Both the position numbers and the translations under genes were made by a program. Below, piece by piece: positions 8,382 to 16,464 of a DNA stretch of 64,000 nucleotides. How positions within the stretch are numbered: position 1 is the stretch's first letter; each line of letters opens with the position of its first letter. The stretch is from Planctomycetota bacterium (GTDB lineage: Bacteria > Planctomycetota > UBA1135 > GCA-002686595), in assembly GCA_022446815.1 (NCBI GenBank), contig JAKVCD010000005.1, forward strand, positions 93,357 to 157,356. Direction: 5' to 3'. Below the pieces are notes generated by a model. That model was not told the DNA's origin and did not search any database. It saw only the letters and a program-made list of their open reading frames with translations.

Positions 8382-9773
8382 ATGGACAGAATCACCCTCG
8401 ACCTCACAAACGCGACCTCCGACGCCATCGGAGCAGAACACGGAGTCAGCTCCGAAGAGCTCGCAGACCTCCGAGATGCTGCGGTCCAAGCTCAAGCCGC
8501 CGTGGAGGCGCGTCGGACAAAGGACCTGCGCTGGATGGATCTTCCCTACGCACACGAGGTGCATGACGAGGTCCTCGAATACGCGGGCTCCGTCGCTGGG
8601 CGCTTCAAGAACGTCGTCGTCCTCGGGATCGGAGGATCCGCGCTAGGAAACACCGCGCTGCACGCCGCCCTCTCGAGCCCATTCCATGACCTCGCTCCTC
8701 CGAGCGGGCTGCCGCGTCTCTTTGTCTTAGACAACGTCGACCCTGACCTGGTGGGCGAGTGGTTTGACCACTTCGACCCTGCGGAGACGCTCTTCAACGT
8801 CATCTCTAAGTCCGGAGGCACTGCCGAGACGATGAGCCAGTTCTTGCTCTTCCGCGATCGCCTCATCGAGGTCTTAGGAGAGGAAGGGCACCGTGAGCAC
8901 ATCGTCGTCACGACGGATGCTGAGAAGGGCATCTTGCGGGAGATCGTCGAGCGTGATGGCTACCAATCCTTCGTCGTCCCGGACGGCGTGGGTGGGCGCT
9001 TCAGCGTGCTCTCGCCCGTAGGGCTGCTCTCGTCTGCCCTCGTCGGGATCGACATCAAGGGAGTGCTCGCTGGCGCGGCCTCAATGGATGAGCACTGCAA
9101 GTCTGCGCCCTTTGAGGAGAACCCCGCCCTCACCTACGCCTGCTTGCAGTACTTGATGCAGGAGAAGAAGGGCAAGAACGTCGCCGTGACGTTCTCTTAC
9201 AGCCACCGCCTGCGCGCCCTCGCGGACTGGTACGCCCAGCTCCTCGCGGAGTCGATCGGCAAGCGCGTGAGCCGGAGCGGTGAGGTCGTTCACGCTGGGC
9301 CGACCCCCGTCCGCGCTGTCGGCGTGACCGATCAGCACTCACAGGTTCAGCTCTATGTAGAGGGCCCCTTCGACAAGTGGTTCACCCTGCTCTCCGTCGC
9401 GCAGCCTGACCACGCTGTCCCGCTCCCCTCTGCCTACCCCGACCTCGAGGGCGCTGAGTATCTCGCCGGCAGGGACCTCGGGGAGCTCTTCGCGGCAGAG
9501 CGCGAGGGCACCAAGGTCGCGCTCACGGAGGCCGGGAGACCCAACGTCTCTGTGGTCTTCCCCCGAGTCGACGCCCGCAGCGTCGGGCAGTACCTCATGA
9601 TGATGGAGCTCGCGGTCGCGGTGATGGGCGAACTCTATGACGTCGACGCCTTCGATCAGCCGGGTGTCGAGGCGGGCAAGGTCGCCGCCTACGCGCTCAT
9701 GGGGCGCGCAGGCTATGAGTCTCGGCGCGCTGAGATCGAGGGCGCGGGTCCTTCAGAGCGGAAGACCATTTGA
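8382..9773 (+). CDS. pgi: Glucose-6-phosphate isomerase
   Basis: This 463-residue enzyme interconverts glucose 6-phosphate and fructose 6-phosphate in cytoplasmic glycolysis. Family motifs are clear: the phosphate-binding GIGGSALG (about 81-88), SKSGGTAET (about 141-149), FSYSHRLRALADWYAQL with SIGK (about 269-290), and the late GVEAGK segment. The length is close to the roughly 450-residue bacterial form rather than the 550-residue form. AGGAGG lies 5 bases before the ATG, the best ribosome-binding site in this part of the window. Its stop codon overlaps the next gene's ATG (TGATG), implying translational coupling to two small membrane proteins. Confidence 0.95.
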   Translation: MDRITLDLTNATSDAIGAEHGVSSEELADLRDAAVQAQAAVEARRTKDLRWMDLPYAHEVHDEVLEYAGSVAGRFKNVVVLGIGGSALGNTALHAALSSPFHDLAPPSGLPRLFVLDNVDPDLVGEWFDHFDPAETLFNVISKSGGTAETMSQFLLFRDRLIEVLGEEGHREHIVVTTDAEKGILREIVERDGYQSFVVPDGVGGRFSVLSPVGLLSSALVGIDIKGVLAGAASMDEHCKSAPFEENPALTYACLQYLMQEKKGKNVAVTFSYSHRLRALADWYAQLLAESIGKRVSRSGEVVHAGPTPVRAVGVTDQHSQVQLYVEGPFDKWFTLLSVAQPDHAVPLPSAYPDLEGAEYLAGRDLGELFAAEREGTKVALTEAGRPNVSVVFPRVDARSVGQYLMMMELAVAVMGELYDVDAFDQPGVEAGKVAAYALMGRAGYESRRAEIEGAGPSERKTI

Positions 9774-10096
9774 TGACGGAGACGCCGGAAGAGCTGCCCG
9801 GGGAGTCCTCCTCGTCTGACGAGAGGTCTGGCCTGCGCGACAAGGTCAAGGGGAAGATGAAGGACTCCATCGTCTCTCTCGCGACCTCTTCCTACGACGC
9901 GAGGGCTGACGACCTTGAGGAGCGCGCCGTGCGTGCCATGCGGCGCGCGATCCAGGAAGAGGGCGAGCGAATCCGTGAGCTGCTGGAGCACTCGCTCGTA
10001 GTGAAGCGTCGTGAGGTGCGGCTCTCTCTGCTGGTGATCCTCGTCGCTAACCTCCTCTACCTCGCGGTCTGGTGGTTCGTACGAGGTGACATGTGA
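9773..10096 (+). CDS. Small protein with C-terminal membrane anchor
   Basis: This 107-residue protein starts at ATG 9773, whose A is the last base of the pgi stop. It has an acidic, Ser-rich N-terminus (about 1-20), a charged helical middle rich in Arg and Glu (about 45-80), and one membrane helix near the C-terminus (LSLLVILVANLLYLAVWWFV). The tail-anchored layout suggests a cytoplasmic helix tethered to the membrane. I do not recognise the family. Its stop overlaps the next GTG start. Confidence 0.65.
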   Translation: MTETPEELPGESSSSDERSGLRDKVKGKMKDSIVSLATSSYDARADDLEERAVRAMRRAIQEEGERIRELLEHSLVVKRREVRLSLLVILVANLLYLAVWWFVRGDM

Positions 10097-10350
10097 GCTA
10101 TCTCCCTGATCCCGTCTATGTCTGCCGCGTCACCACGATCTCGCTCTTCCTCTACTGGAGCTTTCGCGGCTGGCTGCACTTAGGTCGCTTTATCCGCGGC
10201 CTTGAGGCGAGCGCGCGGGAGTTCGGCGTCGCGCCGCGTGAGGTCCGCAAGCAGATGCGCCGCCTTGCGGTCTGCGCCACCGTAGGCGACCCGGTGAACG
10301 CGCTCCTCATGTGCGTGATCGCTTGGTTGTGGACCGCGCCGCGTCTGTAG
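10093..10350 (+). CDS. Small membrane protein
   Basis: This 85-residue protein has a GTG start overlapping the previous stop (GTGA). There is a hydrophobic segment near residues 10-25 (TTISLFLYWSFRGWL) and another at the C-terminus (NALLMCVIAWLWTA), separated by a basic helical loop with VRKQMRR. It is the last gene of the pgi run and converges on the aldolase gene with a 4-bp gap. The family is unknown. Confidence 0.6.
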   Translation: MSYLPDPVYVCRVTTISLFLYWSFRGWLHLGRFIRGLEASAREFGVAPREVRKQMRRLAVCATVGDPVNALLMCVIAWLWTAPRL

Positions 10351-10354
10351 GAGG

Positions 10355-11083
10355 CTAGCCCTCCCCGTCCAGCCCGCACTGATTCTCGAGCGTGTTGAGC
10401 GTCGAGAGCCCGAGGGCGTTGCGCGTCTCTAAGAGCTTCTGCACTGCCTCGTCGGGTAGCGGGTCGATGCCGCCGCGCACGGCGTGGGCGAGCCAGAGGA
10501 TCCGCGCCGTGTGCTCAATCATGTCGAGTTTTTTGTAGGCGTCGAGGAGGTTCGTCCCGAGGGTGACGGAGCCGTGATTCTTCATCACCAAGGTGTCTGA
10601 GCAGCGGACGACATCGCGGATGGAGTCGGGCAGCTCGTCCGTTCCAGGGGTCGCATAGGGAGTCGTCGGGATCCCACCGATCGTCACGACGATCTCCGGG
10701 ATGATCGGGACCTGCAGGTCGATCCCTGCGACGGTCATGGCGACACAGTGCGGCGGGTGGCAGTGTAGGACGGCCTTCATCTCCGGCCGCTCCTCATAGC
10801 TCACGATGTGAATCCCGACCTCTGAGGAGCACTTCGGTCCGTCATCTACGATCTCGCCTTGCATGTCTACGTGAGCGAGGTTGCGTGGGGTGAGGAAGCC
10901 CTTCATCGCGCCGGCGGGCGTGATGATCAGGGTGCCGTCTGAGAGCCTGCCCGAGATGTTTCCGTCGGCGCCGACGATGTAGTTGCGTTGATAACAGAGG
11001 CTGCCGATCTCGCAGATCGCGTTCCGAAGTCGCGCCTCTTCGTCGCTCCATCCGAAGCGCTCAGCCATCTCTTGGATGCTCAC
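10355..11083 (-). CDS. Class II aldolase (fuculose-phosphate aldolase type), microcompartment-associated
   Basis: This 242-residue class II aldolase/adducin-family enzyme probably splits a sugar phosphate such as fuculose 1-phosphate or rhamnulose 1-phosphate into DHAP and lactaldehyde. Zinc ligands are visible as H107 and H109 (LHCHPPHC) and H170 (MKNHGS), with the acidic catalytic residue at E88 (SSEVGIH). The phosphate-binding N-terminal part shows GNISGR (41-46) and ITPAGAMKG (54-62). The GTG start overlaps the stop of the BMC-P gene upstream (GTGA), with GAGGGG inside that gene acting as the ribosome-binding site. In Planctomycetes such aldolases work with fucose/rhamnose microcompartments, where the aldehyde product is handled inside the shell. 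Confidence 0.85.
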   Translation of the reverse strand: MSIQEMAERFGWSDEEARLRNAICEIGSLCYQRNYIVGADGNISGRLSDGTLIITPAGAMKGFLTPRNLAHVDMQGEIVDDGPKCSSEVGIHIVSYEERPEMKAVLHCHPPHCVAMTVAGIDLQVPIIPEIVVTIGGIPTTPYATPGTDELPDSIRDVVRCSDTLVMKNHGSVTLGTNLLDAYKKLDMIEHTARILWLAHAVRGGIDPLPDEAVQKLLETRNALGLSTLNTLENQCGLDGEG

Positions 11084-11388
11084 GTGCTCACCCCCTCACA
11101 GTGGTCATAGACGCTCTCCCCGCCGACCTCGACGTGATCAATCACGCCTACGATCAGGGTCTTCACCGGGGCATCCGGAGCGCCAAGGATTTGGCGCCCC
11201 GAGTTTCCCTCATCGATCATAAGGACCCTGTCGCCCTCGCCCGCGCCGACCGTATCGATCGCGATCCGCGCGTTACCGCTAGGAGACCCTTCTGGCGTGA
11301 GGGGTTGGATGAGGAGCAAGGTCCGACCATTGAGTGAGTCGACCTGTATCGGGCTTGTGACATTTCCCACGACCTCGGCAATGAGCAT
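11080..11388 (-). CDS. EutN/CcmL-family BMC-P vertex protein 1
   Basis: This 102-residue pentameric shell protein of bacterial microcompartments caps the 12 vertices of the icosahedral shell. Family features are MLIAEVVGNVTS at the N-terminus, LLLIQPL, then IAIDTVGAGEGDRVLMIDEG and GNSGR, and a C-terminal strand ending VIDHVE with an extra tail. AGGAGG lies 6 bases before ATG 11388; the open frame extends upstream but that part overlaps BMC-P 2 out of frame. It shares a TGATG overlap with BMC-P 2 and a GTGA overlap with the aldolase, so all are one transcript. Confidence 0.9.
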   Translation of the reverse strand: MLIAEVVGNVTSPIQVDSLNGRTLLLIQPLTPEGSPSGNARIAIDTVGAGEGDRVLMIDEGNSGRQILGAPDAPVKTLIVGVIDHVEVGGESVYDHCEGVST

Positions 11389-11690
11389 CAGCCACCTCCT
11401 GCGATGGAGCCTGAGATGACCTGTCCTGCGTTCGTCGCCTCTTCGACCACACCCATGATGGTCGCGTCGACGGGGACGAAGGTCTCTGGGCAAGCGATGG
11501 CGGCCTCTCGGCCATCGATGAAGTGGACCGTGTCGCCAGGGCCTGAGGGCACGACAGCGCACGCTACCAAGCTCGCGCCGGCGTCTTGCCCGCTCGCGTC
11601 GAGGGGCTGCACCAGCTGGAGCGGGACCCCTTCGAGGCCTGGATAGCGGTGGGTGGCGACGAGGCGCCCGATCACGCGGCCGAGGTGCAA
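11388..11690 (-). CDS. EutN/CcmL-family BMC-P vertex protein 2
   Basis: This 100-residue BMC-P protein has a TTG start at 11690, supported by AAGGAGG 5 bases upstream. The pattern is MHLGRVIGRLVAT, LQLVQPLD, then ACAVVPSGPGDTVHFIDGREAAIA and VDATIMGVVEEA. It is more divergent than its two neighbours: the usual AVDxxGAG segment reads CAVVPSGPG, and the C-terminus ends in a Gly-rich tail (GSIAGGG). Three non-identical pentamers are usual in planctomycete microcompartment loci, where they may occupy distinct vertices. Confidence 0.9.
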   Translation of the reverse strand: MHLGRVIGRLVATHRYPGLEGVPLQLVQPLDASGQDAGASLVACAVVPSGPGDTVHFIDGREAAIACPETFVPVDATIMGVVEEATNAGQVISGSIAGGG

Positions 11691-11700
11691 GCTCTCCTCC

Positions 11701-11994
11701 TTAAGACCACTTCTCGTAGACGTTCTCGCCGCCGAGGTCCCAGGAGTCCACCACGGCCATGGCGACGGCGTCGCAGGGCCTGTCCTGAGTCAGCTCGGTC
11801 TGGCGCGCGCTCGACCCGGTCGCATAGAGCACGAGATCTCCCGTGCCAGCGCCGATCGCGTCTACAGCGACGACGTACTGTTCCTTGGGCTTGTTGGCGT
11901 GGTCGTGGACCTGAAGGACGAGGAGCTTCCGGTCGGCGATGCCCGGGTCCTTCTGAGTGGCGACGACGCTTCCGACGACTTTGGCGATCAGCAT
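11701..11994 (-). CDS. EutN/CcmL-family BMC-P vertex protein 3
   Basis: This 97-residue BMC-P protein is the most canonical of the three: MLIAKVVGSVVATQKDP, LLVLQVHD, VVAVDAIGAGTGDLVLYATGSSAR and VAMAVVDSWDL. The K and T near residues 5-15 and the GAGxGDxVL turn are the family signature. It is first of the shell genes, 81 bp downstream of the SurA-like gene and 10 bp upstream of BMC-P 2. No Shine-Dalgarno is apparent. No hexameric BMC-H or tandem BMC-T gene is in the window, so the rest of any shell must be encoded elsewhere. Confidence 0.92.
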   Translation of the reverse strand: MLIAKVVGSVVATQKDPGIADRKLLVLQVHDHANKPKEQYVVAVDAIGAGTGDLVLYATGSSARQTELTQDRPCDAVAMAVVDSWDLGGENVYEKWS

Positions 11995-12075
11995 GGTGTG
12001 TGAGGGGCGACGCTGCGGCGCGCCCAGGAACAGAGCCTAGCGCTTGGTTGAGAGTGGCGCACGGCTCAGCTGCCT

Positions 12076-13464
12076 TCAGCCCTGCTTCCCTTGAGAGATG
12101 GTGACCTCGGAGGGCTTCAGGGTGTCCTCAACGAAGCGCCTGCGCATGTCTTGGCGGACTTGTTGGACCATGAGCTCCCAGGCTGGCGCAGGTCGCCGCG
12201 AGCTGAGCCACAGGAGGACGCAGCCCTTGGGGGTTCGGGTGGGGCCTAGGAGCCGCTGTTTCGGGTCCTCTGGCAGCTCCGTGAGTCCTCCCCAGCGATC
12301 GAAGGCGGCCGCCACGAGGTCTGAGCGCACCTGCTTATCTAGCTTGGGCATCCAGTGCAGCGCTCCCTTGGCTAGCTCGCCTTGCGCCTCAGAGCGCGCC
12401 TGGCTCACCGCGAGGAACTCCTCCTCGCTCTCCAGGACAGAGAGCATCTGCTGCATGTCTGCCTCTGCCTTGTCAAAGGTGCGCGGGATGAAGTCGTTTG
12501 TGAAGCGCGCCGCGCGCAGGAAGAGCACGCGCACGCCCAGCGCTTCGCCGTAGTTCCCGTCGAAGTAGTCTCTGTCCGTGTTGTAGGCCGCTCGCAGCCC
12601 GTCCTCTCCGTAGACGCGGTCCACATAGAGGCCAGAGAGGGCCGCGATTAAGACCGAGGGGTCCTTCGCGAGGGAGGCAGGCGTCAGACCTTGAGAGGCC
12701 AGCAAGCGCTCGAAGGAGACGCCAGCGTAGCTCGGGTCAGCCTCTGCCTCAGATCTTCGGCGGGCGACCTCGGCCTCGATCGCGCGCGCGATCTCTGCAG
12801 GCGAGAGGTCTGGGAGGCGCCCCCGCACTCGCTTAGCGAGGAGAAGGTGATAGCAGGCCTCCTTGAGCTCCTCAGGCGGGAGCTGGGAGCGTAGGTGGGC
12901 GAGAAACTCCGGGGTTTTGATCTGAATCGGTGGGCAGGTCAAGACGACCCCCCGCTGGAAGGGAGGCTCTTCTTCTGTGACTCCGCGCTCGGCGATCTCG
13001 CCCTCCAACCACGCGCGCTGCTGCTCACCTGTGACGTTTGTGCCCTCGGGGATCCCGACCGAGAGGCGGGTCAGCTGCTCCTGCAGGACCGCGAGTCGCA
13101 TGTACTCGTAGAACATCACTTGGTCGACCCCGCTCGCCTTGAGGTAAGCCTCGAGGCTCTCAGCCTCTCCGCTCCGCTTGACCTGCTCTTCGAGGGTGTC
13201 TACGCGTGCCTTCAGCTCTTCTTCTCTCACGCGGACGTCGCGCTCAGCGGCGATCGCGTCGACCATGCGGCCCTCGAGGAGGTGCTGGAGGATCTCTCGC
13301 CCGCGCGGAGAGCGCCCGTGCCTCAGGATGAGGAGCTCATCCAACTCGAGCTCGGTGAGCTCAGTCCCGCGCCCTGCCGCGCAGATGGCAGGCTCCTCCA
13401 CCGAGGGCGCCTGGAGCGGCTGGAAGAGCGCGATGAGGGGCAGGATGAGAGGGGCTAGGCTCAT
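12076..13464 (-). CDS. SurA-like periplasmic chaperone
   Basis: This 462-residue protein has an N-terminal signal peptide (MSLAPLILPLIALFQPLQA). A helical region with ELELDELLILRHGR and VRVREEELKARVDTLEEQV follows, resembling the N-terminal chaperone domain of SurA-like proteins. A second large helical region holds ELKEACYHLLLAKRVRGRLP. A typical parvulin isomerase domain is not obvious; the C-terminal part (VRVLFLRAARFTNDF) might be a diverged one. Such proteins escort outer-membrane proteins through the periplasm. It is 81 bp upstream of the shell genes on the same strand, so it may share their transcript, though a functional link is unproven. Confidence 0.6.
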   Translation of the reverse strand: MSLAPLILPLIALFQPLQAPSVEEPAICAAGRGTELTELELDELLILRHGRSPRGREILQHLLEGRMVDAIAAERDVRVREEELKARVDTLEEQVKRSGEAESLEAYLKASGVDQVMFYEYMRLAVLQEQLTRLSVGIPEGTNVTGEQQRAWLEGEIAERGVTEEEPPFQRGVVLTCPPIQIKTPEFLAHLRSQLPPEELKEACYHLLLAKRVRGRLPDLSPAEIARAIEAEVARRRSEAEADPSYAGVSFERLLASQGLTPASLAKDPSVLIAALSGLYVDRVYGEDGLRAAYNTDRDYFDGNYGEALGVRVLFLRAARFTNDFIPRTFDKAEADMQQMLSVLESEEEFLAVSQARSEAQGELAKGALHWMPKLDKQVRSDLVAAAFDRWGGLTELPEDPKQRLLGPTRTPKGCVLLWLSSRRPAPAWELMVQQVRQDMRRRFVEDTLKPSEVTISQGKQG

Positions 13465-13586
13465 GTGAGAGATCTTACGCGGTCTAGACAGCGAGTAGGA
13501 TCTGGCAACGGACTGATCCGCTATCTTTGCCTCCTAAGACAGGACGCACGTCCATTCAAAGCGGCCTCGCAACTAGAACAAGACTT

Positions 13587-14204
13587 ATGAAGCACACCAC
13601 AAAGACCCTCTCTATCGCCACGCCTCTCCTCGCGCTCCTCTGCCTGATGCCCTCGAGCCTCAGGACGCCCTCAGCTCCTCAGCCTGCGGCGGCCGAGAGC
13701 TACACGGTCGACTTGGTGCACTCGACGCTGCTCTTTAAGGTCAATCACCTCGGGATCTCCAACGCCTACGGTCGCTTCAACAAGTTCTCGGGCGACATCG
13801 AGTGGGCACCTGAGGATCTCGGTGCGACCTCCGTCAGCTTCGAGGTGGATGCCTCGAGCGTCGACAGCAACCACGAGGGCCGGGATGACCACCTGCGCGG
13901 TCCCGACTTCTTCAGCGTGAAGGAGTTCCCGACCTGGAGCTTCACCTCGAAGGAGGTCAAGTCACTCGGTGAGGATCGCTACTCCGTCACAGGCGAGATC
14001 ACGGTGCGGGGTAAGACCCAAGAGCTCAGCTTTGAGATGGGGAAGACCGGTGAGGGGGAGTCTGAGCGCTTCGGAAAGAAGGTCGGCTTCGAGGCGATGT
14101 TCACGGTCAAGCGGTCAGAGTTTGGAATGAGCTACGCGACCCCGGGGATCGGTGATGAGGTCCACGTGACGCTCAGCATCGAGGCCAACCTGGCCAAGGA
14201 CTAA
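13587..14204 (+). CDS. YceI-family secreted lipid-binding protein
   Basis: This protein is 205 residues from ATG 13587 (MKHTTKTLSI), chosen because a signal peptide follows at once and upstream codons look non-coding. After cleavage near residue 35, the lipocalin-like YceI pattern is clear: YTVDLVHSTLLFKVNHLGISNAYG-like start (about 37-60), FSGDIEW, SVSFEVDASSVDS, RDDHLRGPDFF, and GEITVRGKTQELSFE. YceI proteins bind polyisoprenoids such as ubiquinone precursors in the periplasm, and some respond to stress. It diverges from the SurA-like gene across about 120 bp, which must hold both promoters. Confidence 0.9.
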   Translation: MKHTTKTLSIATPLLALLCLMPSSLRTPSAPQPAAAESYTVDLVHSTLLFKVNHLGISNAYGRFNKFSGDIEWAPEDLGATSVSFEVDASSVDSNHEGRDDHLRGPDFFSVKEFPTWSFTSKEVKSLGEDRYSVTGEITVRGKTQELSFEMGKTGEGESERFGKKVGFEAMFTVKRSEFGMSYATPGIGDEVHVTLSIEANLAKD

Positions 14205-14230
14205 CGCTGGACCTCATCAGGGAGGTGATC

Positions 14231-15034
14231 TTGCCTGCGCTCGCGCCGGCGTTTGTCGGTGGCGCGGTGATGCTCTGCGCGCGGCGCGTGGGCGCCGTGC
14301 TGGCGTCGCTTGCGGGCTCCTTGGGGTACCTCGCTGCGCATGTCGCGCTGCTAGGGCTGCCCGAGCTCTCACCCGTCGCAGCGGTCGAGCGACTGCCGTA
14401 CGTCTTGCTGGGCATCGGCGTGGTCGTCGCTCTCTGCGGGGCCCGTACGAGCGCCCTCGCCGACGCCGCCCTCTTGAGCGCTTGTCTCGGCGCCTCTTGG
14501 TGGCTGACCGAGAGCGCCCGGGCTAACGAGCTCGCAGGGACTCCCGGAGTGTTGGTGCTTGGTGGGCTAGCCCTAGTCGGCTTCGGCACAAGCCAGCTCC
14601 TCGGAGCGGTCTCAAGGGCCGGCGAGGCGTGGGTAGCGCCGCTCCTCGTCGCTGTCCTCGCCCTCGCCCTCGCCCCGGCGCTCATCATGGGGCGGTCTGG
14701 CTCCCTCGCGCAGCTCGCAGGCGCCCTCTGCGCCGCCTCCTCCGCGGCAGCGGTGCTCTGCTGGCGTGGGAGTTCAAAGGAGGAGGGGATGATGATGGCG
14801 AGGGGCGTGGCCCCGGCGCTCTCCCTCCTCGCCGTCTGCGGCGCCCTCTACGCGTACTTGGACCCGTGGGCTGCTGCTTGTCTGGCACTCGCGCCGCTGC
14901 TCTCTGGCTTCGGCTTGCGCAAGGATGAGGAGTGGTCCTTGAGCCGCGGCTTCATCGCTAGCTCGCTGTGTGCGCTGCTCGGGCTCTGGCTCGCCTACCA
15001 GGGGATGCCTGCTCCTTCCCCCTACGACTATTAA
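14231..15034 (+). CDS. Polytopic membrane protein of unknown function
   Basis: This protein is about 267 residues. The start is placed at TTG 14231 because GGAGG at 14221-14225 gives 5-base spacing; GTG 14225 in the same frame overlaps that site. It is very hydrophobic, with about eight membrane segments rich in Ala, Leu and Gly, short loops, and a short C-terminal tail ending PSPYDY. There is no transporter signature I can name. It converges with the MATE gene through a 4-bp overlap. Confidence 0.6.
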   Translation: MPALAPAFVGGAVMLCARRVGAVLASLAGSLGYLAAHVALLGLPELSPVAAVERLPYVLLGIGVVVALCGARTSALADAALLSACLGASWWLTESARANELAGTPGVLVLGGLALVGFGTSQLLGAVSRAGEAWVAPLLVAVLALALAPALIMGRSGSLAQLAGALCAASSAAAVLCWRGSSKEEGMMMARGVAPALSLLAVCGALYAYLDPWAAACLALAPLLSGFGLRKDEEWSLSRGFIASSLCALLGLWLAYQGMPAPSPYDY

Positions 15035-16401
15035 GCGCCGCTCGCGCTCGCTAAGTCTCGGGTCGCCAAGGCCGGGCCCCGGCGCTTGAGGTAGATGCAG
15101 ACTCCGACAGCGACGAAGAAGAGGCTCACAGCCAGACCCCACCAGATCCCTGGCAAGCCGTGCCCGAGGTGGAAGGCGAGATACCAGCTGAGTGGCAGCC
15201 CGATCCCGTAGTAGCCGAAGAAGTTGAGCCAAGCGATGGCCTTAGGGGTGGCCATGCCGCGGAGGATTCCGCCGCCGATCACTTGGAGGCCGTCGAAGAC
15301 CTGGAAGGCAGCCGCGATGGGGAGGATCAGCGCCGCCAGCATGGCTACTTCAGGCTCTGCGCCGTAGAGCGCAGGGAGCTGGTGGCGTAACAAGACGAAC
15401 AGGCCAGCGAAGCAGGCCATGGCGCTCGCGCCCATACCTAAGGCGGTCCATGCGGAGCGCTGCGCGTCCTCTGGACGTTTGGCGCCGATGAGGTTTCCGA
15501 CCCGTGTCGAGGCCGCGATCGCTACACCGAGCGGGACCATGAAGGTGATAGAGCACAGGTTGAGGACGACTGTGTGAGCCGCTAGAGAGGTGATGGACAG
15601 CAGGCCCGAGGCGAAGGTGGAGAATTGGAAGGCGAAGATCTCAAGCCCGAGCTGAGCGGCGATGGGGAAGCCGATCAACAGGACCCGCGCGAAGCCCTGC
15701 AGCTTGAGCGCATCGAGTGACCAGCCGGTCCAGCCGCCGCGTCCGAGTCTCGCGCTCTTGATGATCATGAGCAGGGCAGCGAGCATCGCCCATGAGGTGC
15801 AGCTCGTCGCGATGCCAGCGCCCTGCACGCCGAGCTCTGGCAGGCCTAGATTTCCGAAGATGAGGCCGTAGTTCGCGACCGCGTTCACCACGTTCCCGAC
15901 GAGCGCTGTCATCAGCGCCGGTCGTACGATGCCGCGCCCTTGCAGCCAAGCCCTAAGCGTGGCGAAGACGTAGAAGGGCAGCATGCCTGGGATCCGGGCG
16001 GTGGCATAAGCCTGCGCGCGCTCAAAGAGGACGGGGTCCTGTCGGATGAGCTCGAGGAGCTCTGCGGTCCAGAGCGCGAGGGGCGTGGCGAGGAGCGCGG
16101 CGACGCCGGCCAAGATCAGCCCACGCTGCAGCGCGAGGGACACTCCGCGCTTGTCGTGTGCGCCGTGCGCTTGGCTCACGAGCGGATCGATCCCAAACAA
16201 GAAGCCTTGCAGTACGAGCTGACAGCCGGTGATCCAAGAGTTCGCCAGCGCCGCGGCTCCGAGGGCCTCTTTGCCGACGTGGCCGAGCATCAACATGTCC
16301 ACGACGCCCATCGCCATGAGGGCGAGCTGAGTGACGGCGACCGGGACAGCGAGCCGGGTCAGGACCGAGAGTTCACGGCGGAGGGGGGTGGACATGGTCA
16401 C
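15031..16401 (-). CDS. MATE-family efflux transporter
   Basis: This 456-residue inner-membrane exporter has the usual length and 12-helix layout of the MATE family, which expels cationic drugs or metabolites using Na+ or H+ gradients. The N-terminus shows AVPVAVTQLALMAMGVVDMLMLGHVG (in parts), where the VDxLMLG segment is typical. The repeat in the second half is VGNLIGAKRPEDAQRSA. NorM-like or DinF-like specificity cannot be decided. It stands alone on the minus strand, 63 bp from the AAA+ gene. Confidence 0.9.
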   Translation of the reverse strand: MTMSTPLRRELSVLTRLAVPVAVTQLALMAMGVVDMLMLGHVGKEALGAAALANSWITGCQLVLQGFLFGIDPLVSQAHGAHDKRGVSLALQRGLILAGVAALLATPLALWTAELLELIRQDPVLFERAQAYATARIPGMLPFYVFATLRAWLQGRGIVRPALMTALVGNVVNAVANYGLIFGNLGLPELGVQGAGIATSCTSWAMLAALLMIIKSARLGRGGWTGWSLDALKLQGFARVLLIGFPIAAQLGLEIFAFQFSTFASGLLSITSLAAHTVVLNLCSITFMVPLGVAIAASTRVGNLIGAKRPEDAQRSAWTALGMGASAMACFAGLFVLLRHQLPALYGAEPEVAMLAALILPIAAAFQVFDGLQVIGGGILRGMATPKAIAWLNFFGYYGIGLPLSWYLAFHLGHGLPGIWWGLAVSLFFVAVGVCIYLKRRGPALATRDLASASGA

Positions 16402-16464
16402 GCGCCGGGCGAAGCGGCCTCGGCATAGCGCGGAGATCCTACGCCGTAGCGGCGCGCGAGGGGG

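Noticed and set aside
7873..8646. 257-residue plus-strand frame across the merR remnant and the start of pgi
   Set aside because: Opposes the MerR-coding signal and runs out of frame into pgi; Ser-rich composition.
11586..12104. 172-residue plus-strand open frame across the BMC-P genes
   Set aside because: Arg-rich shadow of two convincing shell-protein genes on the other strand.
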